Positions 22,660-34,330 of a DNA stretch of 64,000 nt are shown here, piece by piece. This stretch comes from Struthio camelus. Its lineage: Eukaryota > Chordata > Aves > Struthioniformes > Struthionidae. Location of the stretch: contig NC_090953.1 in assembly GCF_040807025.1 (NCBI RefSeq), forward strand, positions 25,838,997-25,902,996, written 5' to 3'. The first letter of the stretch is position 1, and each line of letters begins with the position of its first letter. A program made the translations under genes and the position numbers. Below the pieces are notes generated by a model. That model saw only the letters and a program-made list of their open reading frames with translations. It had not been told where the DNA came from and ran no database searches.

Positions 22660-25600
22660 GTCAGTGGCACAAGGAGAGGGTAGCAGAAAGGATGAAGCTA
22701 CTTCAGAAACTGCTTTTGAACCTTTCTGGGTGTGCAGAACTATTCTCACCCTGCAAACAAGATGGCCTTCCTAGGACTAGCACAGGGAGCAAGTGGGCAA
22801 GACAGGCTGAGGCTGGCAAAGAGGGAAAGCTGTTCACTCTCCTTGCCATGGCATCCCTGGCATTAGAGCTGCATGGTAAGTGAAAATAGCTTTGACCCAG
22901 CAACAGCGGAGGAGACATCAGGCGCTGTACTAAGGTTATATTTGATAAGATGCAGCTATTGCTATTACACTGCCACGTCAACATGTGGAAAAGAGCAAAA
23001 CGTCAGCCACATAATCTTCAGGCCCTTTTTGGGGCTCCTTGATCCCAAGAAGTGTTTATAAGTCTATTCTGAAAAGTGGTGCCTAAAACCCACAACAGTT
23101 GTCAGTTGTCAGATGGGGTCCGACCCACGTGTAGCTGGTACCTAGCATCACTGCGAAGAATGAGATGTTTCTCCCCTCCTGTACCCTCCTGCTGGAACAA
23201 GTGCTCCCTCCACTATATTGCTTGTGGGAGTCCATGCTCCAAGCCCCTGATCCCCCTTCTGAGTTAGTCACACTCCCATGAAGGTTCAAACCGAGCCCAG
23301 AGCCCCTGAGTCCCAACTGGAGACTTCTACAGGGTGGGAAATAGGCAGTAGCACTAGGAAGAACAAGGCAAGGCTGGCTGAATACCTGTAGCACATTTCT
23401 CCAGTGGAGCCCAACCCACATCCTCCTGGAGGGCAGACGACTGCATGGCTTGGTGCCTTTCATACTCCTGACCTGCTCCCCTGTGGTGTAGAAATGCTCC
23501 TGGGTACTGCTCTGAACTCCCGGCTTGAGGTCAGAGGCTGGTTTTCTGTCACAAGCCCTCACATGTGGAGGAGGGGACCCAGCTATGCCCGCAGCATCGC
23601 TGGACCTCCAGAGCTATGTGCTGGAGTCGGAGCCAGGGCAAATGGCTGGCCCTCTCCTCCCCAGCACCCTAGGCTGCTGGGTGCTCACAAGGCTTCGCTT
23701 GAACATTAGTCCAGTCCAAACATGGTTGGCCTTGAGGGCGCGTGGCTGTTGCCCACACTAAACCTTCAGCAGTAAAGCCCTCTTGTCTGGTGTGATCCTG
23801 ATGTTAAAAGGCCTGAATTAATGCATAAGCAAGGAAGTCGTGTATCTGGCACCCAGAGCAGCAGTTGCTGCTGGATTGGCTCAGACAAGGCAGTTGGGGC
23901 ACAAGCACGCTCCAGCCACGCTATGTGTGTGTGAAACCAGGTCTGAGACTCTCTTACTGATAGTTTCACCCCCTGGGGCCCCAGTCTCCCACCCTACCCT
24001 GCGTTTTTGAGTCTGCTTTTCTGGCTGTTGAGCAGGCTGGCGGTTTATCACTCACAGCCCAGAAGGGAGAGGTCAGTAAACCTCATCCCACTGACACCCA
24101 GCCCAAAAGCAAAGGGAAAGCAAAGGAAGCAGCTCCTCAGCTCCTGCTGTTGCCCTTGAAGCAGGGTCCTGATGAGCTCCCAGGTGAGCAGGTAGTGAGG
24201 GACGCTATGATGCCATCTGGGAAACAGGCAAGCATTTTGGCCACCCTGGCAATCCGTGACAACCTAGTCACCTCTGATCTCCTTGCATAGCCAAAGGAGA
24301 CTGGTCACTGGTGGTTTTCTTCAACCTCCCAGTTTCTGATTTAAACTGAAGAAAGACTTGCAGGGGAAGGGGCTCATGCTTGAGTGATTGCTTGCCAGCG
24401 TAGGAAACAGCTACATCAGGATGGCCAAGCAGTGGAGCACATTGCCCAGAGAGGCTGTGCAGTCTCCATCCTTGGAGGTTTTCAAGACTGAACAAAGCCC
24501 TGAGCAACCCAGTCTGATCCCAGAGCTGACCCTGCTTTGAGCAGGAGGTTGGACTAGAGACCTCTTGAGGTCCTTTCCGGCTTGAATTAGCCTATGATTC
24601 TCTGATGGGGTCTGAGTCAGAGTGAGGTGCAGAGCAATGGGAAAACTGTGTGTAAAGGGGAAACAGGAAGATGGAGCACAGCCTCAGTAAAAGCTCCTTG
24701 CAACAGCCTACTGTCTAAAGCAGAGTGTCCATATCTCCAGCACAAAGAGCTGGGCACACAGTTGTTATATGAGGCAATAAGCTTTCCCAGGAAACCAGGG
24801 ACCCAGGCAAGGGATTTAAATGTTTATTTGCTAGGTTGCACCCTAGATCCTGACCCAGGCCCACCTAGTGGTGGAGGTACCTACTAAAGCTGGGAGGAAG
24901 GTGTTGACCACCTAGGGAAGGGGTGAGAAATTAAAGCTTGCTTACCCTCAGCTCCTATCTGTCTGAATTAGTTTGTGAAGTGCCACGTGGTGGGTAACCT
25001 GCATTTTCCCCTGTAAGCATGTGAAGGGAGCTCTCTCCTCCAGGGTGAGATGTTCCTGAAGCCATCAAGACTCTTTCAGGCAGGTGTCATTTGTGGCCAT
25101 GGGGACTGGGGGTGAGCCTCCTCCCTAGTGCTGTCCCCTACTACTACACTGAAGCTCAGAGTAGGTAGCCAGCCATGCGTATCCAGCCTTCCCTGATGGA
25201 TACTAACATGTATGAAACCAGGGCCAGGAGTGGTTTCTTGCTACAACTTTCCCTAGCCTCCAAGAGCAAGTAACACTCTCTATCGTGAAGCATGACAGCC
25301 CGTCCATTTCTTCTTCCCCATCAGCGCTCTGGATAGAGATGCCAAAGACTAGGTGGAGGCAGGAGATGAATTGCCACTCATCTGCTGGAGCTCTGTCCCT
25401 GGAGGGCACCAGGTGGCAGTGGTCTGTGGGGGTTGACTTCCAACTCCTGTCCCATATCCCCAGGACCCCAAGGGAGAGTGCTGTGCAGAGAGATGTGCTG
25501 CATGTGCAGGATTAAATGAGCTGACAGCAGTAGCTGGACAAATTGCAATGATGTTGGGGGCAGCTGAGAAAGATGAGTCACTGTCAGTTGTTCAGGGAGG

Positions 25601-26147
25601 TGTTTTATGCGAAACTCTCCTTGAGGCAAAAGAGCTTGCAGAGTGGCACTAGGTTCGGTGGTCCCCAGCTCCTGACCGAAGGAATCACCTGGCTTTTCCA
25701 TATGTCAGAGAAGCAAACTGCAGGGCCAAGGTGAGCCACAGGCACAGAGGGCCAAGTAGGCTTCCTTGATTAGCAATGTGGACAGCCCTCCATTGCCTCA
25801 GATCAGCCACAGCATACACAAACATCCCCTTGGCACCAAGGATAGAGGACCACAGGCCAATGCACCACAAGCAGAGAACAGCAGGGATATGGCCAACTTG
25901 GAGGATGCTGCAAAAGTGGGGCAATGCCCACCTAATCTTAGGAAGCAGAATTGACCCTGTCTCACCATGGCAGATGAGCAAAATCCCTGGTCTTGGTCCG
26001 TGCCATGGGAGTCAACACCACACTGTGTGGGGCCCCAGAGGTGCACCACCATGCTGGTGAGCCCCACACCAGGGCTACCTGCTGGAGAGGCTGCCGGCTT
26101 GGTGCCAGGGCCATGCAGGGCCGTCTGACGTGTACTGATCTCTCAGT
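22660..26147. other. DUOX pseudogene interval lacking the ferric-reductase and FAD exons
   Basis: Between the last EF-hand-side remnant and the C-terminal NADPH-domain remnant, a working DUOX has many exons coding six membrane helices and the FAD site. None was recognised on the plus strand. One CR1 copy lies at about 24340-24604. The distance is short for that many exons, which suggests deletion, but a profile search could still find fragments. Confidence 0.4.
24340..24604 (+). mobile_element. CR1 LINE 3' fragment
   Basis: Contains AAGCAGTGGAGCACATTGCC, GAGGCTGTGCAGTCTCCATC, CTTTGAGCAGGAGGTTGGAC and a terminal ATGATTCTCTGA. This is the CR1 ORF2 C-terminus and 3' UTR in a 5'-truncated copy inside the DUOX pseudogene. 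Confidence 0.8.
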
Positions 26148-27381
26148 TCATCTGCAAGAGGCACTCTAGAAGGTGCTGAATCAGAGCCTGTTCACAGGGC
26201 TGTGCTTGGTTACCCATTTTGGGTGGCCCCTGTTCATGCCTTTCTTCACCTCACTGCAGGAGGTACACCCTGAGGTCCATGCAAGCTCTACGAAGTCTCC
26301 AGAAAAGCATCTGCCCTTTGGTGGCAGGCACACAGACAAGCAACCTGTGCATCTTTCTCCTGGGTTAAAGCCTCCCAGCAAGGGGACAGCTCTGCCACAA
26401 ACCCCTGTGACAGTCACACAAGTCTCTAGGATGGTGTGATCCCACTCCCACTCCCTCCCCCTAACTGGTAGCAAAGAGCTTCTCAGAAGTCCTGTTCCTC
26501 CTCCTCAGGCCCAAAAGATTGGGGCCTTCAGCTGCAGCCCCACCTGCGTGACCAAGAACATGGAGAAGGCCTTTTAGCAGGTCAACAAGCAGGACCAGAT
26601 CCATTTCTTCCACGCTGTGAAAATTTCTAGATCCCTCCCTTCCCATCTCTGCTTGGGACTGGGTTTCCTTAACTGCAAAAAACTTCAACCTTTCCCTCTT
26701 TTAAATAAGGCCAGAGCCTGGCCACTGAAAAGCTCTCCAGGAGCCAGCTCAGGCTGCAGGTACTCACCTGGGACACAGGAGAGCAGGTTCAGCATCCCAC
26801 TCTATTCCTCTTTGCAAGGCTTCTTTCCCATCCTTGAGCACTTCTGTGGGTTGTACAGTCTCTTTTGGAGAGGCAATTTTCAATTAGGTCTAAAATAATA
26901 TCTGCCTTTTTCAGCTGTCCTGCACAACAGGGGATCTGAGAGCTGTACCTCCGTACACATGAACATTTAACTGTGTGCATGAGGTGAGGTTGCACCAGGT
27001 GACAATCCCAGAGTGGGCCAAAGCCAGGCTAAGCACCTAGTGGTCACAGCCAGCACATGAAGGACAGCAGAACAAGGTCCACATGCTTGTACAAAACCCT
27101 GAGGTCCTGGCAGCCTAGGACCATGAGACTACGCTCGGACCAGAAACCACATCCAGAACCTGAGCAAAGTGCCTTTTATTTTCATGAGGGTTTGGCCATT
27201 AAACCACTGCTAATCACTCCAGCCAGGAGGTCGCACTGATGCCACAGGGGCTTGGCTCCAGCAGGAAGTGCTGCAATCAGCTCATCCAAGCTTGCAGTTT
27301 TGCTACACAGCAGTTCAGGTCTCCCTCAGTGAGCAGAGGCTGCAGGGAACGAATCCTATCCCCTCCCCTCCCGGCTGCTAA

Positions 27382-27402
27382 GGGGGGGGGGAAAAAAAAA
27401 AA
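27382..27402. repeat. Poly-G followed by poly-A tract
   Basis: Ten G are followed directly by eleven A. It is a simple low-complexity tract left of the NMB 3' end. Confidence 0.9.
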
Positions 27403-27687
27403 GGTTGGAGTTCAGCATGCTTGCACTGACAGCCTTACTCAAGCCCAGGGTTGCATCACTGTATGGTGAGAGGCAACAACACACTGAGAGCAGGATGTGC
27501 TCTTTACTGTGTAGCACCACATGCCCCCAGAAGGGAGAAACACAGCTGCTCACAATAAAGAGCAAAATCACATCAGTGCTGAGGGTGATCCCAGCACCTT
27601 CCCTACACCCTCCCCAGCACAACCTCTGGGCTTCCCTCATTTCTATCCTCAAAGGAAAGGCTGAGCTGGTCTGTGCAAAGAGGTGGT

Positions 27688-27693
27688 TTTATT
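27688..27693 (-). terminator. NMB polyadenylation signal AATAAA
   Basis: On the minus strand AATAAA lies about 208 bases after the NMB stop codon and is preceded by a normal-looking 3' UTR. Cleavage would be expected 10-30 bases further left, near 27665. Confidence 0.7.
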
Positions 27694-27900
27694 CACAGGG
27701 GCACATTAGACATAAAGGAAGCAGAAGACATACAGGAAATGTACAGGGAGGCTCTGCTTTTCATACAAGCAATCACTATTAACAGTATTACAGAAAAAAA
27801 TAAAAACGATGTTGCTACAGTAACCCACAAGGAAGTTGCTCTCCTCCATTTGCTGGACATGGACAAGCCTGCAGACCTCATCCTCTGTGGCTGCGCTTCT

Positions 27901-30900
27901 TCAGTTTGAAAAATACTTCTCCAGCACCTTTGTTAAGAGCCCTGTCTCCTACAAGAGAGAGCACAACAGTGAGCCACTTGCCTCACATGCAGCCTCTGCC
28001 TAGGTCACCTGCCTGCCTGGACAGCATAGGGTCAGAAGACCAGACTGATGCCCCAGGCTGGGCTAAGAAGGTGCTTTCACAGGTGAGTTCAGGACAGCAG
28101 GGGCCAGAGGGAAAGCACACAAGGAAGGAAGGAGCCAGGGGCCCAGATTCCCCCTCCCAACCCCTTGCTCCAACAGCTCTAAGATGTCAGAGGTGAACTT
28201 CACTGCAATACAGCCCTGCTGCAACGAGACAGCAGCCTCTGGGTCACGTTTCAGGATCAAGAGCAGCCTTGGGCTCTGATTCGGCAAGGAGCAAGGCAAA
28301 AGACAAGACATAGCAGGGAAGTCTCAGAGGAATCTTGTGGAATTGCTTGCTGCTCAGAAATCCCAGAGCTGTGTGGAACAGGATTTCAGCTCATGCAGAA
28401 GGGCTTTCCCCACATCTCTAAAGTCATTTCAGCCCATACACACAGGCTGTTTGCCTCGTGGAGGAATGCTGCCACATATGCAATGAGATGACAGCCCTTC
28501 CCACCCCCACCAAGCACTGAGATGATCCTCCCCTGCCAGCCAAATCTTTGTCATGCCCCAGAATAGGGAGGCACTGTGAACCCCCTCCTTCCCAACATGT
28601 TGAGAGCCAAGACCTGCCTGCTGCATGTAGTTTAAGAAAATTTTGTAAGCCCCTTTTGCTCTGTGCAACTTCTACTGCCCAAAGCAGCACATGGACTCCT
28701 GCTCTGCAAAGGGAGAGATGTCTTGAGGAGACAAAATCCTAACAGCAGCAAGTGGAATTAACCCATGTGAAAGGAGAACAAGCAAAAAAATTAAGTCCTG
28801 GGGTGCTTAGAGAGGCCCCACAGTTTGTCAATCACCAGTGACAACCCCAGAAAGGAAAAAAGCTTGTTTGATCTTATTTTAAAATAAAGCCCGTGTCCCC
28901 TGATGCTTACTCTGCCACATAGAACGGCGAGTGCATCAGAGCAACATCTAGAGAGCATGAGAATTCCTGCCTTGCAGACTGGCAGGTCCCAGGGAAGGTA
29001 TAAGCATCTTTGCTTTTCTAATCTGAATTAGAGATGAAAGTGATAGTTCCTGCGCAAAGTGGAGACGGAGAATTTCACTCATGTTGAACAGCTTGATTGA
29101 CAGCCAGTGAAGATGGCAGGCAAATCAGTTCAAGCTCAGGCTTGTTGCTGACCCCAGGTGTCCAACAACAGCCATAGTGATGGAGAAAGCAGAAGAGGTG
29201 GCAGGAATTGGCAATGGCATCATGTCACTCACATGAGAGCAATACCAAGGACCCAGTAGAAAACATAACATGGACAATGCTCAGAGACACCAAGGAGAAA
29301 CAGTTCTGTAGTATCAACCAGCAACTCAGACAAGAATGTTGCAAGGTGGGGGGAGAGGGAGGGAGTGAAGAAAGGAGCAGGAAGGCAGGAATTGAGTTGA
29401 GTGAGCTGCTTGTAGATGCTGAAAGGCCAGAACTGTATGCAACACCCTGCACAGAGCAGAGTCTCCACTTCCACATAGGCAGAGAGAGAACAGCCTGAGA
29501 ACACTGGGGCACAAACTGGGTGAAGTTAGAGAGCTGAGGGGCTTTGGGAGGAGAAGGGCAAGAGGCAGGAGCCAGCTGCACACCAGGCACCTAAGTTTAA
29601 ATGCCACATGGGTGCAAGACATGCCACCTCCAGCAGAGGCACCAGGACAAAAAGGCAACCAGCCAGCTGGTGCCAGCTTGACTATGAGCCAAAGCACTCT
29701 CCAGCATACACATGTACCAAAGGCTGGTGTTCAACACTGGCCAGAACCTGCCTTCAAGCACTGGGAATGAGCACTGATAGGGCTGGCAGGGCATAGACAT
29801 CCAGCTGGCTGCCGAAGACACAGCACCAGTGCTTAGCACAGCCTCCACCCCAGCACATCTGCAGTCAGAGCAGTGACTGTGCAACTTACCTACACAGAGG
29901 AGAGCCACAAGGATCCCTTTAACTGAACTCTCATCATACACTCACTAACATCCTAGTGCATAAGGCAAGGCAGCACATCCACCAGCCCTCCCACCAGCCC
30001 AGACAGCTCATGTACCAGCAAAATACCCTCCCCTCAAAGGCTCCCATGAAAGGCTGGAGGAAGGTCTAGGACCTTCAGAGCCCTCTCCTCCCCTTCAGCT
30101 CAATATGAGAAGCACAAGCTGCAGCAGTGCAGTGGTCCTACTGCACAGCACCTCCCTCAAGGGGAGCAGAGGGGGCTGGTTTCTTCAGTAATGCCCAGCT
30201 GTATCTTCACTACAGAGTTCCCATCTTGATGGGAGCCGTTCTCTGGGAGAGCCTCAATTTATCTTGACTGCTCAAGCACCTTCCTGACTTAGTTTGAGCA
30301 GATCAGTGCCACTCAGGCTTACATCCGTGCAGCTCTGCTCCACTCACACCTTCCCAAAAGGACAAACAGCAAGCACTACCTAAACCCCAGATGACAGAAG
30401 CCGTTTTACCTGTGTGCAGTGTTACTGGATAGCTCCTCAAGCACAGCAGCTCAGAGGACAGGGTGTGTAGACCCCACCTAAGCAGATTTCATCCCTTTTA
30501 GGCTCTCAATTATTTCCTGCAGTGACTAGAAAGGGCGAGATGCAAGGGGAGCATGAGGCAGCAGTCAGACTGAGGCACACAGATCAAGCAATTTCACCTC
30601 CACGTCCCTGTGAGGATCTGTGTGGGCACATTGTCTCCAGTAGGAGATTTTCCACCACGAAGGCAAAAAGCTACACCTAGGAGCCAAGGAGAGGCAGCTG
30701 AGGATAGGCTGATGCGCAGCAGGACTACCAGAGCACTCCTGCTGCAGGGGGCACCTGCTTGCTCCCTGAGACCCCCTCTGTGCAGCAGCATGAGCAATGC
30801 ACACTTCCCTGTTGCAAGCCAAGCTAACAGTATTAAGTGCCCCCCAGTAACAAGGGATCTGACCAAGGCAACATAACCCCAGGATGAGGGCATCAGAAGC

Positions 30901-32559
30901 CCAAGACCTCTCTGCAAGACAGGCTCCTTTCTCTGCATGTAGGAAGCTGCATCCCTCTTGATTTTTTCTCTCTTTAGAGAGAGGGGAGGTAGGATTTCCT
31001 GGTCCCTGCAGTGAATGGGTTAGGCAAGGTGAGGGGACATTTTTCCATGACAGCCTCAGTGGCCATTCTCTTCCGCATCCAGCTGCCCGTTAACAGTCCC
31101 TGGGCTGGAGATCACCACTCCCACAGCTCTACTGCAACATTCCCTGCTCATCTTCATGCCCTTCCCAATCACTTGTCCAACTGGACACAAGCCTAGAGAT
31201 ACCTCTTTTCTGTCCCCTTAAGACTGCTCTTAAGAGGTGGTTTGAGGATTAGCAGGAGCAGAAGAGGGTGGAGAGAGGAAAAACATCCTAACAGTTGGGT
31301 AGATGCTCACATCTCCCGACTCACTGGCTGGCTGTTGCAGACTAACATTTCTACCACCTCCCTGTTCAGGACATCTCCCTTCCTATCAGTCAATATTCAC
31401 CTGGCCAGCGAGATCATATTTCCCTTGGTTCTCATCCAAAAGTCTTTCTTGCAAGAGGATTTTCAGGAGCTCACGGGTAAGCAGTTCCATCATATCCTCC
31501 AGCAAGGCTCTAAGAGAGGGACCAAAAACCATCGGCACAGCAGGATCTTCCGGTGACTCCAGGTGTGGAGAGCCTGAGACACTCTTCTTCCCCATGAAGT
31601 GACCTGCAACACAACACATTTCTGTACCCAAGAAAACACCTAGAGAGGGACTCAGGGATTCCAGCAGAAGGACATTAAGCTATCATCTGCTACTTCATAG
31701 CAACACAGTTCCATGAGAAGCACCAAGCAAACCCACATCTGCCTGAAAGAGCCAACAATGAAGTCATGAGCTAACGAGGAATAATTCAGAAATCCCAGGT
31801 TCCACATCAGACTTACAGGAACTTTCCTTCTGCTGTCAAGATTTCTAGAGATCAAGAAATATTGCACTCATCACCATGAGATATGAATTCCTCCATAAAG
31901 CTGAGACTGCCTCATCACTGCTCTGAGGTTCTCCTGGCCACCACAGGAGATAGGGTACCTTCCTCTGCCAACTACAGCATCAACCTGCTGGGGCAGGGCT
32001 CAGCAAGCCCTCCAGCATCCCCCCTCCACCTTGCAGGGAGGGGGAGCAGGGGGCTAGCCACAGCCTGCCACATCCCCAAGTGGCCAGAAACCCCTCCAGA
32101 CCAGAACCCTTGGCATCCATTTCAGATCACAGTGTGTGCAAAGATGACCTCAACTCTCTCCTAGAAGAGGGATCATCCAGGGAGCCACAGTAGGAGCCCT
32201 ATGGAGGGCCACCATCAACAGAGGCAACCCTAGCACATTCTGTCCCATCACCCCACCTCTGAGGCAAGCTCAGCAGCGCTTAGCCAGGCAGAAGCATTGC
32301 CACCAGGTCTCAAGGCTCCCTGAGCAAGGGGCACCAGTCCCTCACCCCCAGCCAGGCTCCCCCACCTGAAGCAACAGGTCTCAGGGTCAGCCACCCCCCC
32401 CCCCCGCAGGCTCCCGCCGGTACCTGTGGCCCAGAGGCTGCCGCGGGGGTTGACCTTGATCTTGGCCGCCTGGCTGCGGTGCTCGGCGAAGTCGAGGTGC
32501 ACGGCGGGCCCGAGCGCGGCGCCGCACAACAGCAGGAACAGACAGGGCAGCGCCGCCAT
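27901..32559 (-). CDS. NMB: Neuromedin B precursor, complete, three coding exons
   Basis: Secreted bombesin-like neuropeptide precursor; the peptide acts on the G-protein-coupled receptor NMBR. Coding exons are 32559-32424, 31603-31401 and 27948-27901. Phases agree, all introns are GT/AG, and the sum is 387 nt (128 aa). Residues 1 to about 20 form a signal peptide (CLFLLLCGAALG). The peptide GSLWATGHFM spans residues 40-49, after an Arg. Gly50 is the amide donor and Lys51-Lys52 the dibasic cleavage site. The exon 1/2 junction splits the Gly46 codon, as expected for the family. The rest is a helical propeptide (ALLEDMMELLTRELLKILLQ) ending in KYFSN. The usual decapeptide has Asn where Ser41 stands. 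A TATA box at 32615-32622 and a CpG-rich promoter lie upstream. SEC11A lies upstream in the same orientation, as in mammals. Confidence 0.95.
32394..32405. repeat. Poly-C tract in NMB intron 1
   Basis: Twelve C in a row, close to the NMB exon 1 donor site. Simple repeat. Confidence 0.85.
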
Positions 32560-32960
32560 GACCGGCCTCGGCGGGACCCGCTCCCGCCTGCCGCCGCCCT
32601 GCCGCCGCCGCCCCTACTTATAGCCCGGGGGGGCGGGGCCGGGGGCGGGGCCGCGGCACGCGCCGCTCCCGCCCGCGCTGCGGGGCTGTGGCGCGCGGCG
32701 CCTGCTGCCCCCACCCCCCACCCCCGCCCCCGCCCCCAGCCGAGCCGTTGGGCTTCCCGCCCTTGGCACCGCGCGCCGCCACAGCCGCCCGGCACCGCCC
32801 CTCCGCCCGACCCCCAACCGCCCCCTGCCCCGGCAGCAGGGCTCCCCCTCCTTCCCCGGGGCGTCTTCCCTGGGGGGCCGGGGGGGGTCCTCAGGCTCCT
32901 GCCAGCCCGTCCCTCCGGAGGGCCGCTCTGCCCGTGAGCTCCTCGAGCATTCACCCCAAT
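32400..32960. promoter_or_regulatory. CpG-rich promoter region of NMB
   Basis: A dense CG-rich island covering NMB exon 1 and about 400 bases upstream, with many CpG pairs and GGGGCGGGGC boxes that could bind Sp1-type factors. It stands out sharply from the flanking DNA. Promoter function is inferred from composition and from the position over the first coding exon. Confidence 0.75.
32615..32622 (-). promoter_or_regulatory. TATA box of NMB
   Basis: Reads TATAAGTA on the minus strand, about 56-63 bases before the NMB start codon. Normal spacing would put the transcription start near 32588 and give a 5' UTR of only about 30 bases. Confidence 0.65.
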
Positions 32961-33149
32961 TTGGGGCCACCTGCAGCTCTGACCAGAGCACACCCCTTGC
33001 CTCCTCCGGGGCTGGATAAAGATTTTAAACAGGAAATGTCTCAAAATAGACCCCTGCAGTGCCCCAGCTGTGCCCTGCACCCAAGAGCATGACCTCTTAA
33101 CCACAGTCCTCTGAGCCCCAGCATCCAGTGCGTTTTTATCCACCTAGTT

Positions 33150-34330
33150 GTCCACCCACCCAGAACCATACCCATGCAAGAAAGTTGTAGAAGATGGTGT
33201 CAAAAGCCTTGCTACTGCTGAGGTCAATGACACCACTGCTCTTCCCTCACCCACAACTCCAGTGATTTTATTGTGGAAGGCAGTCAGGTTGGCCAGGCAG
33301 GATTTACCACCCTTGCTGACTCTTCCCCATCACCTTCTGCTCCTCCACATGCCCAGAAACGTGGTCCAAGAAGACTCGCTCCATGATTTTCTCAGGATTC
33401 ACAGTAAGGCCAACGGGCCAGTAGCTCCCAAGTTGTTCTTCTGGCTTTTTTTGAAGATGGGTGTGACATCTGTCTTTCTCCCGTCATCATGGTCCTCCCT
33501 CGATCTCCACAATGACGGGGACTTTCAAAAGTCATAGAGAATAGCTTTGCAGGACATCCACTCACACAGACGTTCAGCTGTCTCAGCATCCTTGGATGCA
33601 GCCTATCTGGTCTCATGGAATTTTATGGGTCAAGTTTTCTCAAGTAATACCTATCTTGATCCTCATCCACTGCTGGTTATTCTTCCCTTTGAATCCTGCC
33701 TCTAGGTACAGAACCCAGGAGACCTTGCTGGTGAGGACTGAGGCAAAGAAGGCACGGAGTACCAGTTTTATGTGACCTCTATCACTAAATCCCTTGCCCC
33801 GTTCAGCAGTGGTCCCACATCTTTTCTTGCTCAGCCTTTTTCAACTAATGTAGAAGTAGAAACCCTGACATCCCTTGCAAATTTCAGCAAGCTGAGCTTT
33901 GTCTTTCCTAACATCATTCCTATGTGCCTGGGCAATGTTTCTAAATTTCTCTTTTGTAGCCTGTTCCTGCTTCTACCACCTGCGTACTGCCTTTGAATGT
34001 CGGAGCTCAGTTCCAAGTTTCCTATTTAGCCAAGCTCACCTCCTGATACATCTGCTTGTTTACTTGAGTAACAGATGGATTGCTCTCATGCTTGGAGGAT
34101 GCTGTCCTTAAAAACCCACCAGCTCCCCTGAGCTCCTTTACCCTTCACAGCTGCCTCCCGTGGGATTCTACTTACCAGCTCCCTGAATAAGTTGGCCAGC
34201 TCTCCTGAAACCCAGGGTGTGTATACCACTACTTGCTTTTTTCACACCCCCTTATGTTTCATGGCCACTACAGCCAAACCTGCCATTGAGTATCACATCC
34301 CTAACCAGCTCTTCCTTTTCTGTTAATAGG
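33150..34330 (-). mobile_element. Old CR1-type LINE copy, minus orientation
   Basis: The plus strand reads as the complement of CR1 ORF2. Examples are GAGGTCAATGACACCACTGC, TTGAAGATGGGTGTGACATC and GACTGAGGCAAAGAAGGCAC, the last being the antisense of the NAFFASV region. A minus-strand frame shows RPDRLHPRMLRQL, a decayed form of the [13 protein letters not shown] motif. The copy is strongly diverged and frameshifted. The part beyond about 33780 resembles the region upstream of the reverse transcriptase, but this is less certain. Confidence 0.7.

Larger units (their letters stand above)
14545..26630 (+). pseudogene. DUOX: Dual oxidase (DUOX) pseudogene
   Basis: A working DUOX has a peroxidase-like domain, a membrane segment, EF-hands and a NADPH oxidase module, and makes extracellular hydrogen peroxide. 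Remnants in DUOX order on the plus strand are: about 14545-14779 (LLHLLPANYTNGMYQGLQEP, peroxidase N-terminus, with frameshifts); 15536-15608 (ALWLCNSYWSRE); 19109 to about 19281 (LEWQDPGEP to SSKRNKAL); about 21771-21977 (FNSEEKWKVFAEEL to LEIVIRHLFAW); 22490-22659 (SFIEISNNC to LTQLCIK); 26148-26278 (LNQSLFTG to SLQEVHPEV); and 26509-26630 (KIGAFSCSP to ENF-stop). In-frame stops lie at 22590-22592 (TGA, where tryptophan is expected) and 26575-26577 (TAG). A 1-bp loss lies near 26171. The EF-hand exons and most of the membrane/FAD part were not found. Several remnants keep AG/GT splice sites, so this is a decayed gene rather than a processed copy. DUOX1 versus DUOX2 cannot be decided. Confidence 0.88.

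Noticed and set aside
25685-25981. Hydrophobic minus-strand frame inside the DUOX pseudogene
   Set aside because: It looked a little like a membrane segment of an oxidase, but it is on the wrong strand and no motif lines up with DUOX.
32310-33143. Minus-strand open frame of 277 codons
   Set aside because: It overlaps NMB exon 1 in another frame and runs through the CpG island. Composition explains it.
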